Source: Paraburkholderia sp. BCC1885 (GTDB taxonomy: Bacteria > Pseudomonadota > Gammaproteobacteria > Burkholderiales > Burkholderiaceae). From it: a stretch of DNA of 34,614 bases. Of this stretch, positions 1 through 7,701 are shown piece after piece. A model generated the notes under the pieces. It saw nothing but the letters and a program-made list of their open reading frames with translations, ran no database searches and had not been told where the DNA came from. Where the stretch lies: the NCBI RefSeq assembly GCF_900996235.1, contig NZ_CAAJGM010000222.1, positions 1-34,614 on the forward strand, read 5' to 3'. Each line of letters opens with the position of its first letter. Position 1 is the stretch's first letter. The position numbers and the translations under genes were made by a program.

Positions 1-259
1 TTCAAACATCGAGATCAATTTCTGGTCGGTATTCATTCGGTTCCCAACAAGAAAACGACTTTCGAGACCCGCCAATTTCGAATGTGGCGAACAGTCAGGC
101 TGAAAATGATTTGTTCAGACCTTCCTTAAGCATCACACATCGTTCGGTCGCGGCTACCATCGGGCCGATCTTCGCGCCTTTCTTGACCGACTGCTTGCAC
201 TTAGTTCACCGATCAAACGTAGGCATCTTCAGCGGACGGCGATCAGCCTGCACCATATT

Positions 260-1207
260 TTGGTGACGTTCAAGCTGCGCAGTTCTGATCAAAAAATGCA
301 GCTCCTCGTCGCATATCTGAACGGCGATCTTCGGTCTGTTGGAAGAACAGGAGACACAACAGCAGATATCATGTTTGATCCGCAGCATGTTGCGGCACTC
401 GTTGCCGCAGGTCACGCCGTCGCCTCATCCGAGATCCTGACGAAGCAGCAGGCAGCTCTCGTTATCGGGTGCGACAGTATGACAATACATGGCCTTCTCG
501 CTCGCGGGCTTATCAAAAAGTCGGCCACAGGCCAGGAGCGGCAGATCGATGCCGCTTCCGTTGAGAAATTTAGACAGGACTATGTGGCACTTGCTAGATG
601 CGCATCTAGCTGGAAAACCAGTTCTGCGCGTCTCAAGAGGCTGTGCAAGCAGACCAGAATTCGCTTGATACAGGTCCCATATGGCGATAGCGGCAATGCA
701 GGATTCATTCGGCAAAGCGCGATCGACACGCTCAGGTCTGCCATGGAGGACGAAGACACTCAGAAGAGGTGCCGGCACAGAAATCAAGCCAGCCAAAATC
801 AGGCAATATCATCCCTGCACCGATACATTCAGAATCTGGCGCAAAATAACGAGCCACTCCCGCGACGGTTCGGGCGGCCCAACAAGCGAGCAATAGCGTT
901 GGCGTGTGGCGTTACCCGCGACTTTTTTTACACCAATTCTGATGCGATGCGCATTCTCGAAAAGTTCGCGCTTCAGGAGCAAGAGTTACTTGCCGCTCAA
1001 GGTTACATAGTGAAGCCGCCACTTGCGCGGTTAGGCGAGTACTTAGAGCGATTGCGAAAGAGTGGCACGCCACTTCCGCGCCGAGCGGGCCGCGTGAACA
1101 AGCTAGCTGTTGCGCGAAACTGTGGGATCAACCGCAGCGTCCTTCACGACGATGCCAAAGCAGCAAGAATGCTAGCGACTTACGAGAAGCATGAGAAAAT
1201 TCGGTGA
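260..1207 (+). CDS. Helix-turn-helix protein with two C-terminal repeats, probably 5'-truncated (TniQ-like or mobile-element protein)
   Basis: I do not recognise a firm family. Residues about 60-110 look like a small helix-turn-helix (LTKQQAALVIGCDSMTIHGL) followed by a beta-wing and a helix, as in the C-terminal parts of TniQ-like transposition proteins. The C-terminal half holds two copies of a unit of about 60 residues, each with the pattern PLPRR-x-GR-x-NK followed by A-x-x-CG. Similar units occur in proteins of integrase-linked mobile gene sets; this is from memory and unverified. The given start is TTG, but the frame is open and protein-like back to base 110 (it reads GRGYHRADLRAFLDRLLAL), where two TGA codons at 101-109 close it. 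The true N-terminus therefore seems lost or frameshifted, and the gene is likely a remnant. GC and codon use are lower than in the genes after 2.2 kb. Confidence 0.5.
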   Translation: MVTFKLRSSDQKMQLLVAYLNGDLRSVGRTGDTTADIMFDPQHVAALVAAGHAVASSEILTKQQAALVIGCDSMTIHGLLARGLIKKSATGQERQIDAASVEKFRQDYVALARCASSWKTSSARLKRLCKQTRIRLIQVPYGDSGNAGFIRQSAIDTLRSAMEDEDTQKRCRHRNQASQNQAISSLHRYIQNLAQNNEPLPRRFGRPNKRAIALACGVTRDFFYTNSDAMRILEKFALQEQELLAAQGYIVKPPLARLGEYLERLRKSGTPLPRRAGRVNKLAVARNCGINRSVLHDDAKAARMLATYEKHEKIR

Positions 1208-1245
1208 TCCTACAGGCTTATAAGCGTTTATAACCCGATGCCGAT

Positions 1246-1270
1246 GTCGCCAGGCATCTCGCCTGGCGAC
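1246..1270. repeat. Perfect 10-bp hairpin just after the HTH gene
   Basis: GTCGCCAGGC at 1246-1255 is the exact reverse complement of GCCTGGCGAC at 1261-1270, with a 5-nt loop. It lies 39 bp after the stop codon of the HTH gene. No T-run follows on the plus strand, so it may be a weak terminator or a REP-like element. Confidence 0.6.
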
Positions 1271-1310
1271 GCCCATCGCAGTGCACGGTCAAACGTGCCG
1301 GCGCGGATTT

Positions 1311-1326
1311 TTTCATTGCAATGAAA
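1311..1326. repeat. 16-bp perfect palindrome
   Basis: TTTCATTGCAATGAAA reads the same on both strands. It is too tight for a hairpin and looks more like a site for a dimeric DNA-binding protein. No adjacent gene start explains it. Confidence 0.5.
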
Positions 1327-1583
1327 GGGGCGTTTGGCAACGCGCCCGATGGCGCGGCGAATTGGACGCCTCTTCCTTAGGACGCACCAAATGTAGCGAT
1401 CGTGAGCGTCCGCTTCGCGCTGTTAGCCGGTCGTCACCGCTACCAAGCTGCCTATGGCGGACCGGGGCCACACTCCGGCGATCGACGCGCTACGCACACG
1501 CCCGGCTACATGCAAAACGCATGGGTCGGCAACCGACAAGCTACCGCCATTCGAGGCGATCGTCGACGGACGCTCTTACGCCT

Positions 1584-1618
1584 CTTCGACCTTCGACCTT
1601 CGACCTTCGACCTTCGAC
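1584..1618. repeat. Five tandem copies of the heptamer CTTCGAC
   Basis: The heptamer is repeated head to tail without mismatch from 1584 to 1618. The period is not a multiple of three, so it runs through all frames and is not a protein repeat. It could expand or contract by slippage. Confidence 0.8.
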
Positions 1619-2086
1619 CGCTGTCCTTGGCCCTGTGATGAGCGACGAGCGGTGAAGAGTCGAAAAATCATCACGCTTCCCCGTGCAAAATCTGCGCGTA
1701 GAGAACTGCGACGCCCTCCCTGTGCTTTAAGCTCGAATCGAAAACGAAAACGGAAGACGTGAACCCGTACCTCGGCAAAACGAACATCGGCAAGGACGTG
1801 AGTGCCGCCAAAGCGAGACGCACAAAGCTTGCATCGCACGCAAAGTTCCCCCCGCAACCGCACAGACGAAACAATCCAGAGTCGTGCGCGCCCCGCTGGG
1901 CAAGGCTTTGCGCCCGCTCTGGAGAAAATTTCGCTTTATGCGTCAACTTGTGGTGAAAATTTCATTTTGTGGGGTCCATTGATTGCAATATATGGTGGTT
2001 AACGTCTGTGTAATTCGTTGATTTTATTAGGTCTGCCATTTCAACTTATGCGTCAACGCACAGCGGCGGCGTATCCCGATCTACGC

Positions 2087-2104
2087 TATATTCCAACGAA
2101 TATA
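2087..2104. promoter_or_regulatory. Dyad upstream of the LysR gene, possible autoregulatory site
   Basis: TATATTC at 2087-2093 and GAATATA at 2098-2104 form a perfect 7-bp inverted repeat with a 4-nt spacer, about 120 bp before the LysR start. LysR proteins commonly bind AT-rich dyads near their own promoter. That the neighbouring protein binds here is inference. Confidence 0.35.
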
Positions 2105-2221
2105 TCGACACGGATCTGAAAGATCTCCCGGCTGTCGCTTGTCGGGGCCGAAAGCCAACTGTTCCACGGCACGAATCCGCCAACGACGCCCTCCCGCCAC
2201 GGCGTCAACCACAGAAGCACA

Positions 2222-3145
2222 ATGTTCATTCGTCAACTTGAATACCTGGTGACCCTCGCGCGTGAAAAGCACTTTGCTCGCGCCGCAGAGGCCTGCCACG
2301 TTTCTCAACCCGCGCTGTCCACCGCCATCCGGACGCTAGAAACCGAACTTGGCCTGGTCGTGGTCGAGCGCGGAAGACGATTCGTCGGTTTCACGCACGA
2401 TGGCGAGCGGGTGCTCGATTGGGCGAGGCAAACCCTGTCGGCGCTTGAGCACATGCGGCACGATGCGTCTGCCGCGCAATCGCAACTGGGAGGCACCCTG
2501 CGAATTGGCGCGATCCCCACCGTCGTGCCGGTGTCGACGCGGGTGCTCGGCCCCTGCATGCGCCAGCACCCAGGCATCCGCTTCGAAGTCCATTCGCTAA
2601 GTTCCGACGCCATCCTGCGCCAACTCGACGAGTACGAACTCGACCTCGGACTCACCTATCTCGACGACAGGGTCCAGGCAGGATTCAACGTCATGCCGCT
2701 TTATACGGAGCGTTATATCCTCCTGGCGCCGCACGGAGCCGAGCCACGATTCGCGTCCGGCTCCGCGCACTGGAACGAACTCGGCTCGCTTCCATTTGGT
2801 CTCCTAACTTCTGGCATGCAGAACCGCCAGGTTATCAACGCCGCGTTCCGCCGTGAAAATGTCCAACCCAAAATTGTCGTGGAGACGGATTCCCTGCTCG
2901 CAATCTACGGCCACGTCCTGAACGCGGGGTTGTTCACGATTCTGCCCCATAGCGTCCTCAGCGTACTCCCACAAGGATCGGATCTTCATGCGTGCCGGTT
3001 GTCGCCCGAGCTGACACGCGGCATTGGGCTCATCGCGCGCAACCGGGACGCGACAGCGCCTCTGGTCGCAGCCATCTGGCGTCACGCCGAGCATCTGGAT
3101 CTGCAAAGCCAGTTCGACGCGCTGCTTTCTTCGACCATCGGCTAG
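2222..3145 (+). CDS. LysR-family transcriptional regulator, probable formate dehydrogenase regulator
   Basis: This is a 307-residue protein of normal LysR length. Residues 1-62 form the winged helix-turn-helix, with the pattern LARE-KHFARAAEACHVSQPALS and then the dimerisation helix. Residues about 90-300 form the periplasmic-binding-protein-like effector domain, starting GTLRIGAIPTV. It acts as a DNA-binding tetramer whose effector is unknown here; formate is a natural guess. The next gene on the same strand, 269 bp downstream, is a NAD-dependent formate dehydrogenase, and two perfect dyads lie between them. LysR proteins of this kind are often found next to formate dehydrogenase genes in proteobacteria, which supports the link. 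The ATG start gives a complete HTH. Confidence 0.88.
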   Translation: MFIRQLEYLVTLAREKHFARAAEACHVSQPALSTAIRTLETELGLVVVERGRRFVGFTHDGERVLDWARQTLSALEHMRHDASAAQSQLGGTLRIGAIPTVVPVSTRVLGPCMRQHPGIRFEVHSLSSDAILRQLDEYELDLGLTYLDDRVQAGFNVMPLYTERYILLAPHGAEPRFASGSAHWNELGSLPFGLLTSGMQNRQVINAAFRRENVQPKIVVETDSLLAIYGHVLNAGLFTILPHSVLSVLPQGSDLHACRLSPELTRGIGLIARNRDATAPLVAAIWRHAEHLDLQSQFDALLSSTIG

Positions 3146-3228
3146 CGCGTCTGCAAGCCGCTTTCTGACACGAATGCCCGCGTCGCTCGTCGCGCTGACG
3201 GCGCTGCCATGCACCTTGCGTCCGTCCT

Positions 3229-3247
3229 TGATAAGCAGGGGTTATCA
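3229..3247. promoter_or_regulatory. LysR-type box upstream of formate dehydrogenase
   Basis: TGATAAGCAGGGGTTATCA has perfect 6-bp arms (TGATAA and TTATCA) around 7 bp. The inner part ATAA-N7-TTAT also fits the LysR consensus T-N11-A. It lies in the gap between the LysR gene and the dehydrogenase, about 170 bp before the dehydrogenase start. Confidence 0.5.
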
Positions 3248-3255
3248 GCTGATCT

Positions 3256-3271
3256 GTCCAAACGATTGGAC
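3256..3271. promoter_or_regulatory. Second dyad upstream of formate dehydrogenase
   Basis: GTCCAA and TTGGAC form a perfect 6-bp inverted repeat around ACGA. Its centre is about 25 bp (roughly 2.5 helical turns) from the centre of the LysR-type box. Paired recognition and activation sites are usual for LysR tetramers, so this may be the second half of the operator, although its sequence differs from the first. Confidence 0.4.
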
Positions 3272-3414
3272 CCCACGCTGCCGTTTGCACACACTCTTTC
3301 TGCGATGTGAAGGCCGCCGAGCCAGGTGACCTTCGACGTCATCGACGTTCGCGCTTTCCTAAACGTTCAGACAGCCGGCGCAACCGCGCATGGCCGTCCA
3401 CAAGGAGTTTGAGC

Positions 3415-4575
3415 ATGGCAAAGATCCTGTGTGTCCTGTATCCCGATCCCGTCACCGGTTATCCGCCGAAATATGCGCGCGACGACATTCCGCGTATCGC
3501 GCAGTATCCGAACGGGCAGACCGTTCCCTCGCCGCAAGGGCCGCTCGGTTTCAAGCCTGGTGAATTGCTGGGGTGCGTTTCGGGAGAACTGGGGCTGCGC
3601 AGCTACCTGGAAAAGCACGGCCACGAACTGATTGTGACCAGTGACAAGGACGGCGCGGACTCGACTTTCGACCGCCATCTGCCTGACGCCGACGTCGTGA
3701 TCTCACAACCGTTCTGGCCGGCATACCTCACCGCCGAGCGGATTGCGAAAACGAAGAAGCTCAAGCTCGCGTTGACCGCGGGTATCGGTTCGGATCACGT
3801 GGACCTGAAGGCAGCGGCCGAACACGGCATCACCGTGGCCGAAGAAACGTTTTCCAACAGCATCAGCGTCGCCGAGCACGTGGTGATGATGGTGCTGTCG
3901 CTGGTGCGTAATTACCTGCCGTCCCATCAATACGCGGTCAACGGCGGCTGGAATATTGCCGACTGCGTGAGCCGCAGTTACGACCTGGAAGGCATGCACT
4001 TCGGCACCATCGCTGCGGGTCGCATCGGCCTCGCCGTGCTGCGCCGGCTCAAGCCTTTCGACGTGCATCTCCACTACTACGATCCGCATCGCCTGTCGGC
4101 GGATATCGAAACCGAACTGGGGCTCACCTATCATGAGACGCCCGAATCGCTGGTCAAGGTTTGCGACGTGATCAATCTGCAGACGCCGCTCTATCCGTCG
4201 ACCGAGCACATGTTCGACGACCGGATGTTCGATCTCGTCAAGCGGGGCAGCTACCTCATCAACACGGCGCGCGGCAAGCTGTGCGATCGCGATGCCGTGG
4301 TCCGCGCACTGGAGTCAGGCAAGCTGGCCGGCTATGCGGGCGACGTATGGTTCCCGCAACCCGCGCCGGTCGACCACCCATGGCGCCGCATGCCGAACCA
4401 GGGCATGACGCCGCACATTTCGGGCAGCTCGCTTTCCGCGCAGGCACGTTATGCGGCCGGCACGCTTGAAATTCTGCAATGTTTCTTCGAAGGCCGGCCC
4501 ATCCGCCCGGAATATCTCATTGTCGATGGCGGCAATCTCGCCGGCACCGGCGCGGGTTCATACAAACTCAGCTAA
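3415..4575 (+). CDS. NAD-dependent formate dehydrogenase (metal-free, D-2-hydroxyacid dehydrogenase superfamily)
   Basis: It oxidises formate to CO2 with reduction of NAD+, in the cytoplasm, without metal or cofactor clusters. The 386-residue sequence closely follows the well-known Pseudomonas sp. 101 and methylotroph enzymes. Visible landmarks are SQPFWPAYLTAERIAK, the formate-binding Asn148 in NSISVAEH, the Rossmann motif AAGRIGLAV, Asp223 (which sets NAD+ preference), catalytic Arg286 in NTARGKLCDRDAV, GYAGDVWFPQPAP, and catalytic His334 in MTPHISG. Pro224 replaces the Arg that follows that Asp in the Pseudomonas enzyme. The ATG at 3415 was chosen because CAAGGAG lies 7 bp upstream and the protein then begins MAKILCVLYPDP as in homologues; the longer frame from 3307 reads as non-protein. 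It is likely controlled by the upstream LysR protein and supplies NADH or detoxifies formate. Confidence 0.95.
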   Translation: MAKILCVLYPDPVTGYPPKYARDDIPRIAQYPNGQTVPSPQGPLGFKPGELLGCVSGELGLRSYLEKHGHELIVTSDKDGADSTFDRHLPDADVVISQPFWPAYLTAERIAKTKKLKLALTAGIGSDHVDLKAAAEHGITVAEETFSNSISVAEHVVMMVLSLVRNYLPSHQYAVNGGWNIADCVSRSYDLEGMHFGTIAAGRIGLAVLRRLKPFDVHLHYYDPHRLSADIETELGLTYHETPESLVKVCDVINLQTPLYPSTEHMFDDRMFDLVKRGSYLINTARGKLCDRDAVVRALESGKLAGYAGDVWFPQPAPVDHPWRRMPNQGMTPHISGSSLSAQARYAAGTLEILQCFFEGRPIRPEYLIVDGGNLAGTGAGSYKLS

Positions 4576-4583
4576 TGAAGATC

Positions 4584-4613
4584 AGGCGGCTTGCGTTCGA
4601 GCGCGAGCCGCCT
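4584..4613 (+). terminator. Hairpin after the formate dehydrogenase gene
   Basis: AGGCGGCT and AGCCGCCT form a perfect 8-bp stem 8 bp after the stop codon, and the loop can pair further (GCG with CGC). No U-run follows, so termination may be weak. Confidence 0.45.
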
Positions 4614-4683
4614 TGCTGAAAATATGCGCCCACGGCTGCCGGACAAGCCGTCCCGAGCACGGCCGACCAACGCAAAATAAATA

Positions 4684-4733
4684 AAGCCCGCCTGCGCCAA
4701 CCTGACTCGCGGTCAGGCGGCCCAGGCGGGCTT
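4684..4733 (-). terminator. Nested hairpin with a T-rich tail on the minus strand
   Basis: AAGCCCGCCTG (4684-4694) pairs with CAGGCGGGCTT (4723-4733), and inside it CCTGAC pairs with GTCAGG. On the minus strand the stem is followed by TTATTTATTTT, as in an intrinsic terminator; on the plus strand no T-run follows. The minus-strand transcript it would end is not obvious. Confidence 0.45.
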
Positions 4734-5085
4734 CGCAATGAGGTACCGGTCAGCAATGCGACCGGTTGCGTCCGTGTCCAGCCCGGCCCGGATGTGAACT
4801 GCGGCGCCGACCGCCGCGTGACCTGGCCAGTCACGAATACGCAGCCATTTTATCGGCCAACGTATTCAATGCTTGATGAGTAATTTCCCGATATTGACGC
4901 CGTGACGCCTCCAGGCACGCCGTCTCGCGGGCTCTTCGTGGCGCCCTGCCGCGATGTCTACCCTGCTGGTCAGATTGCGGTGCAGCATGGCGTGTGTGCG
5001 TCCGGTTTTGAGCGTCGGCGTTCATGCAGCCCGCGTGTCGGCGACCCGATTGCGGCCTTCGGCCGACGCCGTCGCGCCCGAAAGG

Positions 5086-5091
5086 TAAAAT
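5086..5091 (+). promoter_or_regulatory. Possible -10 box upstream of the DUF2760-Hsp70 operon
   Basis: TAAAAT sits 165 bp before the DUF2760 start. The 12-mer TAAAATAGCGGC recurs upstream of the diguanylate cyclase gene at 11658. I see no good -35 at the right distance, so this is weak. Confidence 0.25.
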
Positions 5092-5255
5092 AGCGGCTGA
5101 GGCCCGCTGGGCCACGCCCAACATGGGCCGCCAAACCAATCCGTGACGCCGTTGCGCGCGTCGATGTCCGCAACCCGATAACCGCGGCGACCCGGCCCAG
5201 GCCGGCATCGCCCGAGGACAGCTCGTCCTGAACAGAGCCCCTCAGGAGCCACTTT

Positions 5256-5852
5256 ATGACCGACTCGAACGTGTCTTTCCTCGGCAGGATTTCGCTGGCC
5301 GTCGGAACGTTCTTCAGCATTCTCGGCGACGGCGAGTTCGCCGCCCGCATCCAGCGCGTGCGTAGCGGCGCGCCCGTCAGCGCGGCCCCGGCGGCCACGC
5401 CGGCGCCGGCTGCCACACCTGCACCCGCACCTGCTCCGACGCCCGCGCCCGCCGCGCCCACCTTGAAGCAGGCGACTCCGGACGCCGCACTGCAACTACT
5501 CGGCTTGCTGCAGCGCGACGCGCGCTTTGTCGACTTCATCGAGGAAGACGTGGCCGGCTACTCGGATGCCGACATCGGCGCCGCCGCCCGCGTCGTGCAT
5601 GGCGGCTGCCGCACGGTGCTGCGCGAGCATTTCACGATCCGCCCGGTGCGCGAAGAAGCCGAAGGCAGCCGCATCACGCTGCCCGAAGGCTTCGACGCCA
5701 CCGCCGTTCGTCTGACCGGCAATGTCGTCGGCAAAGCGCCGTTTACCGGCAACCTGAGCCATCGCGGCTGGCGCGTCGAGGACGTGCGGCTGCCCAGGCT
5801 CGCCGCGAGCCACGACGCGTCCGTGATCGCCGCAGCCGAGGTGGAGCTATGA
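5256..5852 (+). CDS. DUF2760 domain protein, partner of the Hsp70 pair
   Basis: This 198-residue protein has three parts: an N-terminal amphipathic stretch (about 1-40, FLGRISLAVGTFFSIL), a linker of about 30 residues made almost only of Ala, Pro and Thr (about 46-76), and a DUF2760-like domain from about 78 to the end (LQLLGLLQRDARFVDFIEED, then VVHGGCR near the middle and GWRVEDVRLP near the end). No biochemical function is known to me. It overlaps the next gene by ATGA, so the two are translationally coupled, and DUF2760 proteins are typically encoded beside these Hsp70-like genes. A role as adaptor or co-chaperone of the Hsp70 proteins is inference. The ATG is preceded by AGGAG at good spacing. 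Confidence 0.85.
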   Translation: MTDSNVSFLGRISLAVGTFFSILGDGEFAARIQRVRSGAPVSAAPAATPAPAATPAPAPAPTPAPAAPTLKQATPDAALQLLGLLQRDARFVDFIEEDVAGYSDADIGAAARVVHGGCRTVLREHFTIRPVREEAEGSRITLPEGFDATAVRLTGNVVGKAPFTGNLSHRGWRVEDVRLPRLAASHDASVIAAAEVEL

Positions 5853-7696
5853 GCGAGCCGCGCTATTCGATCGGTATCGATCTGGGCACGACCCATTGCG
5901 CCCTCTCGTATGTCGACTTCGCCGGCAGCGACGGCGACAAGGTCGCCCAGCACGTGCTGCCCATCACGCAGCTCACCGCGCCCGCCACCATCGACGATCT
6001 GCCGTTGCTGCCTTCGTTCCTCTATCTGCCGCATCCGGACGAACTCGCACCATTGGACCTCGGTCTGCCGTGGACCGGCGAGCGCAACTTCGCGGTCGGC
6101 GAAATGGCGCGCAGCCGTGGCGCCGGTACGCCGATCCGCCTCGTGTCGAGCGCCAAGAGCTGGCTGTGTCATCCGGGCGTCGATCGCCGCGCCGCGATTC
6201 TGCCCAACGACGCCCCGCCCGAAGTGGCACGCGTGTCGCCGCTCGAAAGCTCGGTGCGCTACCTCACGCATCTGCGCGAAGCGTGGGACCACGCGCATCC
6301 CGAGGCGCCCTTCGGCGAACAGGAAATCACTGTGACGATTCCCGCCTCGTTCGATCCGGCGGCGCGCGAACTGACCGCCGAAGCGGCGCAGGCCGCCGGT
6401 TATACCGGCATGACGCTGCTCGAAGAACCGCAGGCCGCGCTGTATAGCTGGATCCAGAAGAGCGACGGCCAGTGGCGCAAGCAGGTGCGCGTCGGCGACA
6501 TCATCCTGGTGGTGGACGTCGGCGGCGGCACCACCGACCTGTCGCTGATCGCCGTGATCGAGCGCGAGGGCAATCTCGAACTGCATCGCGTCGCCGTGGG
6601 CGAGCACATCCTGCTCGGCGGCGACAACATGGACCTCGCGCTTGCTCACGTCGTGGCGCGCAAGCTCGCCGCGCAAGGCACCCAGCCCGATCCATGGCAA
6701 CTGCGCGCGCTGACCTACGCCTGCCGCGCCGCCAAGGAAACGCTGCTCACCGACCCCGCCGCCGACACCGTGCCGCTCGTCGTACCCAGTCGCGGCTCCA
6801 GGCTGATCGGCGGATCGATCCGCACGGAACTGACGCGCGCGGAACTCACGCAGACGATTCTCGAAGGCTTTTTCCCGCAAGTGGACAGCGCCGCGCGGCC
6901 GTTGAGCCGGGCGCGCGCCGCCCTGACGCAACTGGGGCTGCCCTACGCGCAGGATGCCGCGGTCACGCGCTATCTGGCCGCATTTCTCGGCCGCCAGGTC
7001 GCGGCGCTCGCCGAACTCGACGGCCTGCAAAACACCCAGCCCGAAGCCGCGAGTTTCCTGCACCCGACCGCCGTGCTCTTCAACGGCGGCGTGTTCAAGT
7101 CGCCGCTGCTGGTGGAGCGCATCATGCACACGCTCAACGGCTGGCTCGCGGCGGAAGGCGCGGCGCCCGCCCGTCTTCTGGAAGGCGCGGATCTCGACCT
7201 CGCGGTGGCACGCGGCGCGGCCTACTACGGCTACGTGAAGCGCGGCCAGGGCGTGCGGATTCGCGGCGGCATTGCGCGGGCGTTTTACATCGCGGTCGAA
7301 TCGGCCATGCCCGCGGTACCCGGACTCGAACCGCCGGTGCAGGCACTGTGCGTGGCGCCGTTCGGCATGGAAGAAGGCAGCGACGCGGAACTGCCGGCGC
7401 AGGAATTCGGCCTGGTGGTGGGCGAACCGGTGCACTTCCGCTTCTTCGGCTCGTCGGTGCGCCGTCAGGATCAGGTCGGCACCTTGCTCGACTACTGGTC
7501 GCCGGAAGAACTGCAGGAACTCGACGAAATCGAGGCCACCTTGCCGCCCGAAGGCCGCAGCCCCGGTGAGATCGTCGCGGTGAAGCTGCATGCGCGTGTC
7601 ACCGAAGCCGGCACGCTCGAACTCGAAGCCATCCCGCGCGGCACCGGCGAGCGCTGGAAAGTCGAGTTCGACGTCCGCGGCAACCCGCACGCCTGA
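5849..7696 (+). CDS. Hsp70-like ATPase (first of a pair)
   Basis: This is a cytoplasmic Hsp70/actin-fold ATPase of 615 residues. The first phosphate-binding motif is at residues 9-20 (GIDLGTTHCALS), the second starts at Asp223 (DVGGGTTDLSL), and the adenosine-side motif NGGVF begins at Asn412. The nucleotide-binding domain fills roughly residues 1-470. The remaining 145 residues are a short beta-rich tail instead of the full DnaK substrate domain and lid, as in YegD-like Hsp70 relatives. It starts inside the last codons of the DUF2760 gene and is followed after 5 bp by a second Hsp70. The client and co-chaperone are unknown; no DnaJ or GrpE gene is nearby. Confidence 0.9.
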   Translation: MSEPRYSIGIDLGTTHCALSYVDFAGSDGDKVAQHVLPITQLTAPATIDDLPLLPSFLYLPHPDELAPLDLGLPWTGERNFAVGEMARSRGAGTPIRLVSSAKSWLCHPGVDRRAAILPNDAPPEVARVSPLESSVRYLTHLREAWDHAHPEAPFGEQEITVTIPASFDPAARELTAEAAQAAGYTGMTLLEEPQAALYSWIQKSDGQWRKQVRVGDIILVVDVGGGTTDLSLIAVIEREGNLELHRVAVGEHILLGGDNMDLALAHVVARKLAAQGTQPDPWQLRALTYACRAAKETLLTDPAADTVPLVVPSRGSRLIGGSIRTELTRAELTQTILEGFFPQVDSAARPLSRARAALTQLGLPYAQDAAVTRYLAAFLGRQVAALAELDGLQNTQPEAASFLHPTAVLFNGGVFKSPLLVERIMHTLNGWLAAEGAAPARLLEGADLDLAVARGAAYYGYVKRGQGVRIRGGIARAFYIAVESAMPAVPGLEPPVQALCVAPFGMEEGSDAELPAQEFGLVVGEPVHFRFFGSSVRRQDQVGTLLDYWSPEELQELDEIEATLPPEGRSPGEIVAVKLHARVTEAGTLELEAIPRGTGERWKVEFDVRGNPHA

Positions 7697-7701
7697 AGCA
7701 G

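Larger units (their letters stand above)
1208..2221. other. Non-coding stretch of about 1 kb with repeats
   Basis: I see no credible gene on either strand: the open frames here are short, low-complexity and rich in Arg, Pro and Ser. The stretch contains a perfect hairpin (1246-1270), a 16-bp palindrome (1311-1326) and five CTTCGAC heptamers (1584-1618). The 11-mer TATGCGTCAAC occurs twice, near 1937 and 2047, and AAAATTTC also occurs twice near 1925-1970. GC drops around 1960-2040. It is probably decayed mobile DNA next to the chromosomal backbone, with the LysR promoter at its right end. Confidence 0.6.
4576..5255. other. Intergenic region with two hairpins and a promoter-like box
   Basis: There is no convincing gene in these 680 bp. 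A minus-strand open frame (4831-5208) is mostly Arg-rich and not protein-like. The region holds the hairpin right after the dehydrogenase, a second hairpin oriented for minus-strand transcripts, and a -10-like TAAAAT upstream of the DUF2760 gene. Confidence 0.6.

Noticed and set aside
1281..1956. Several overlapping open frames in the non-coding stretch
   Set aside because: They are short, overlap each other on both strands and include the heptamer repeat; none has a motif or start signal.
4831..5208. Minus-strand open frame of 125 codons
   Set aside because: Mostly Arg/Gly/His-rich; only the last 25 residues look protein-like. No ribosome-binding site or family.
5558..7690. Long open frame of about 710 codons on the minus strand
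   Set aside because: It lies opposite the first Hsp70 gene, is rich in Arg, Gly and His without any domain, and is the usual high-GC mirror frame of a real gene.
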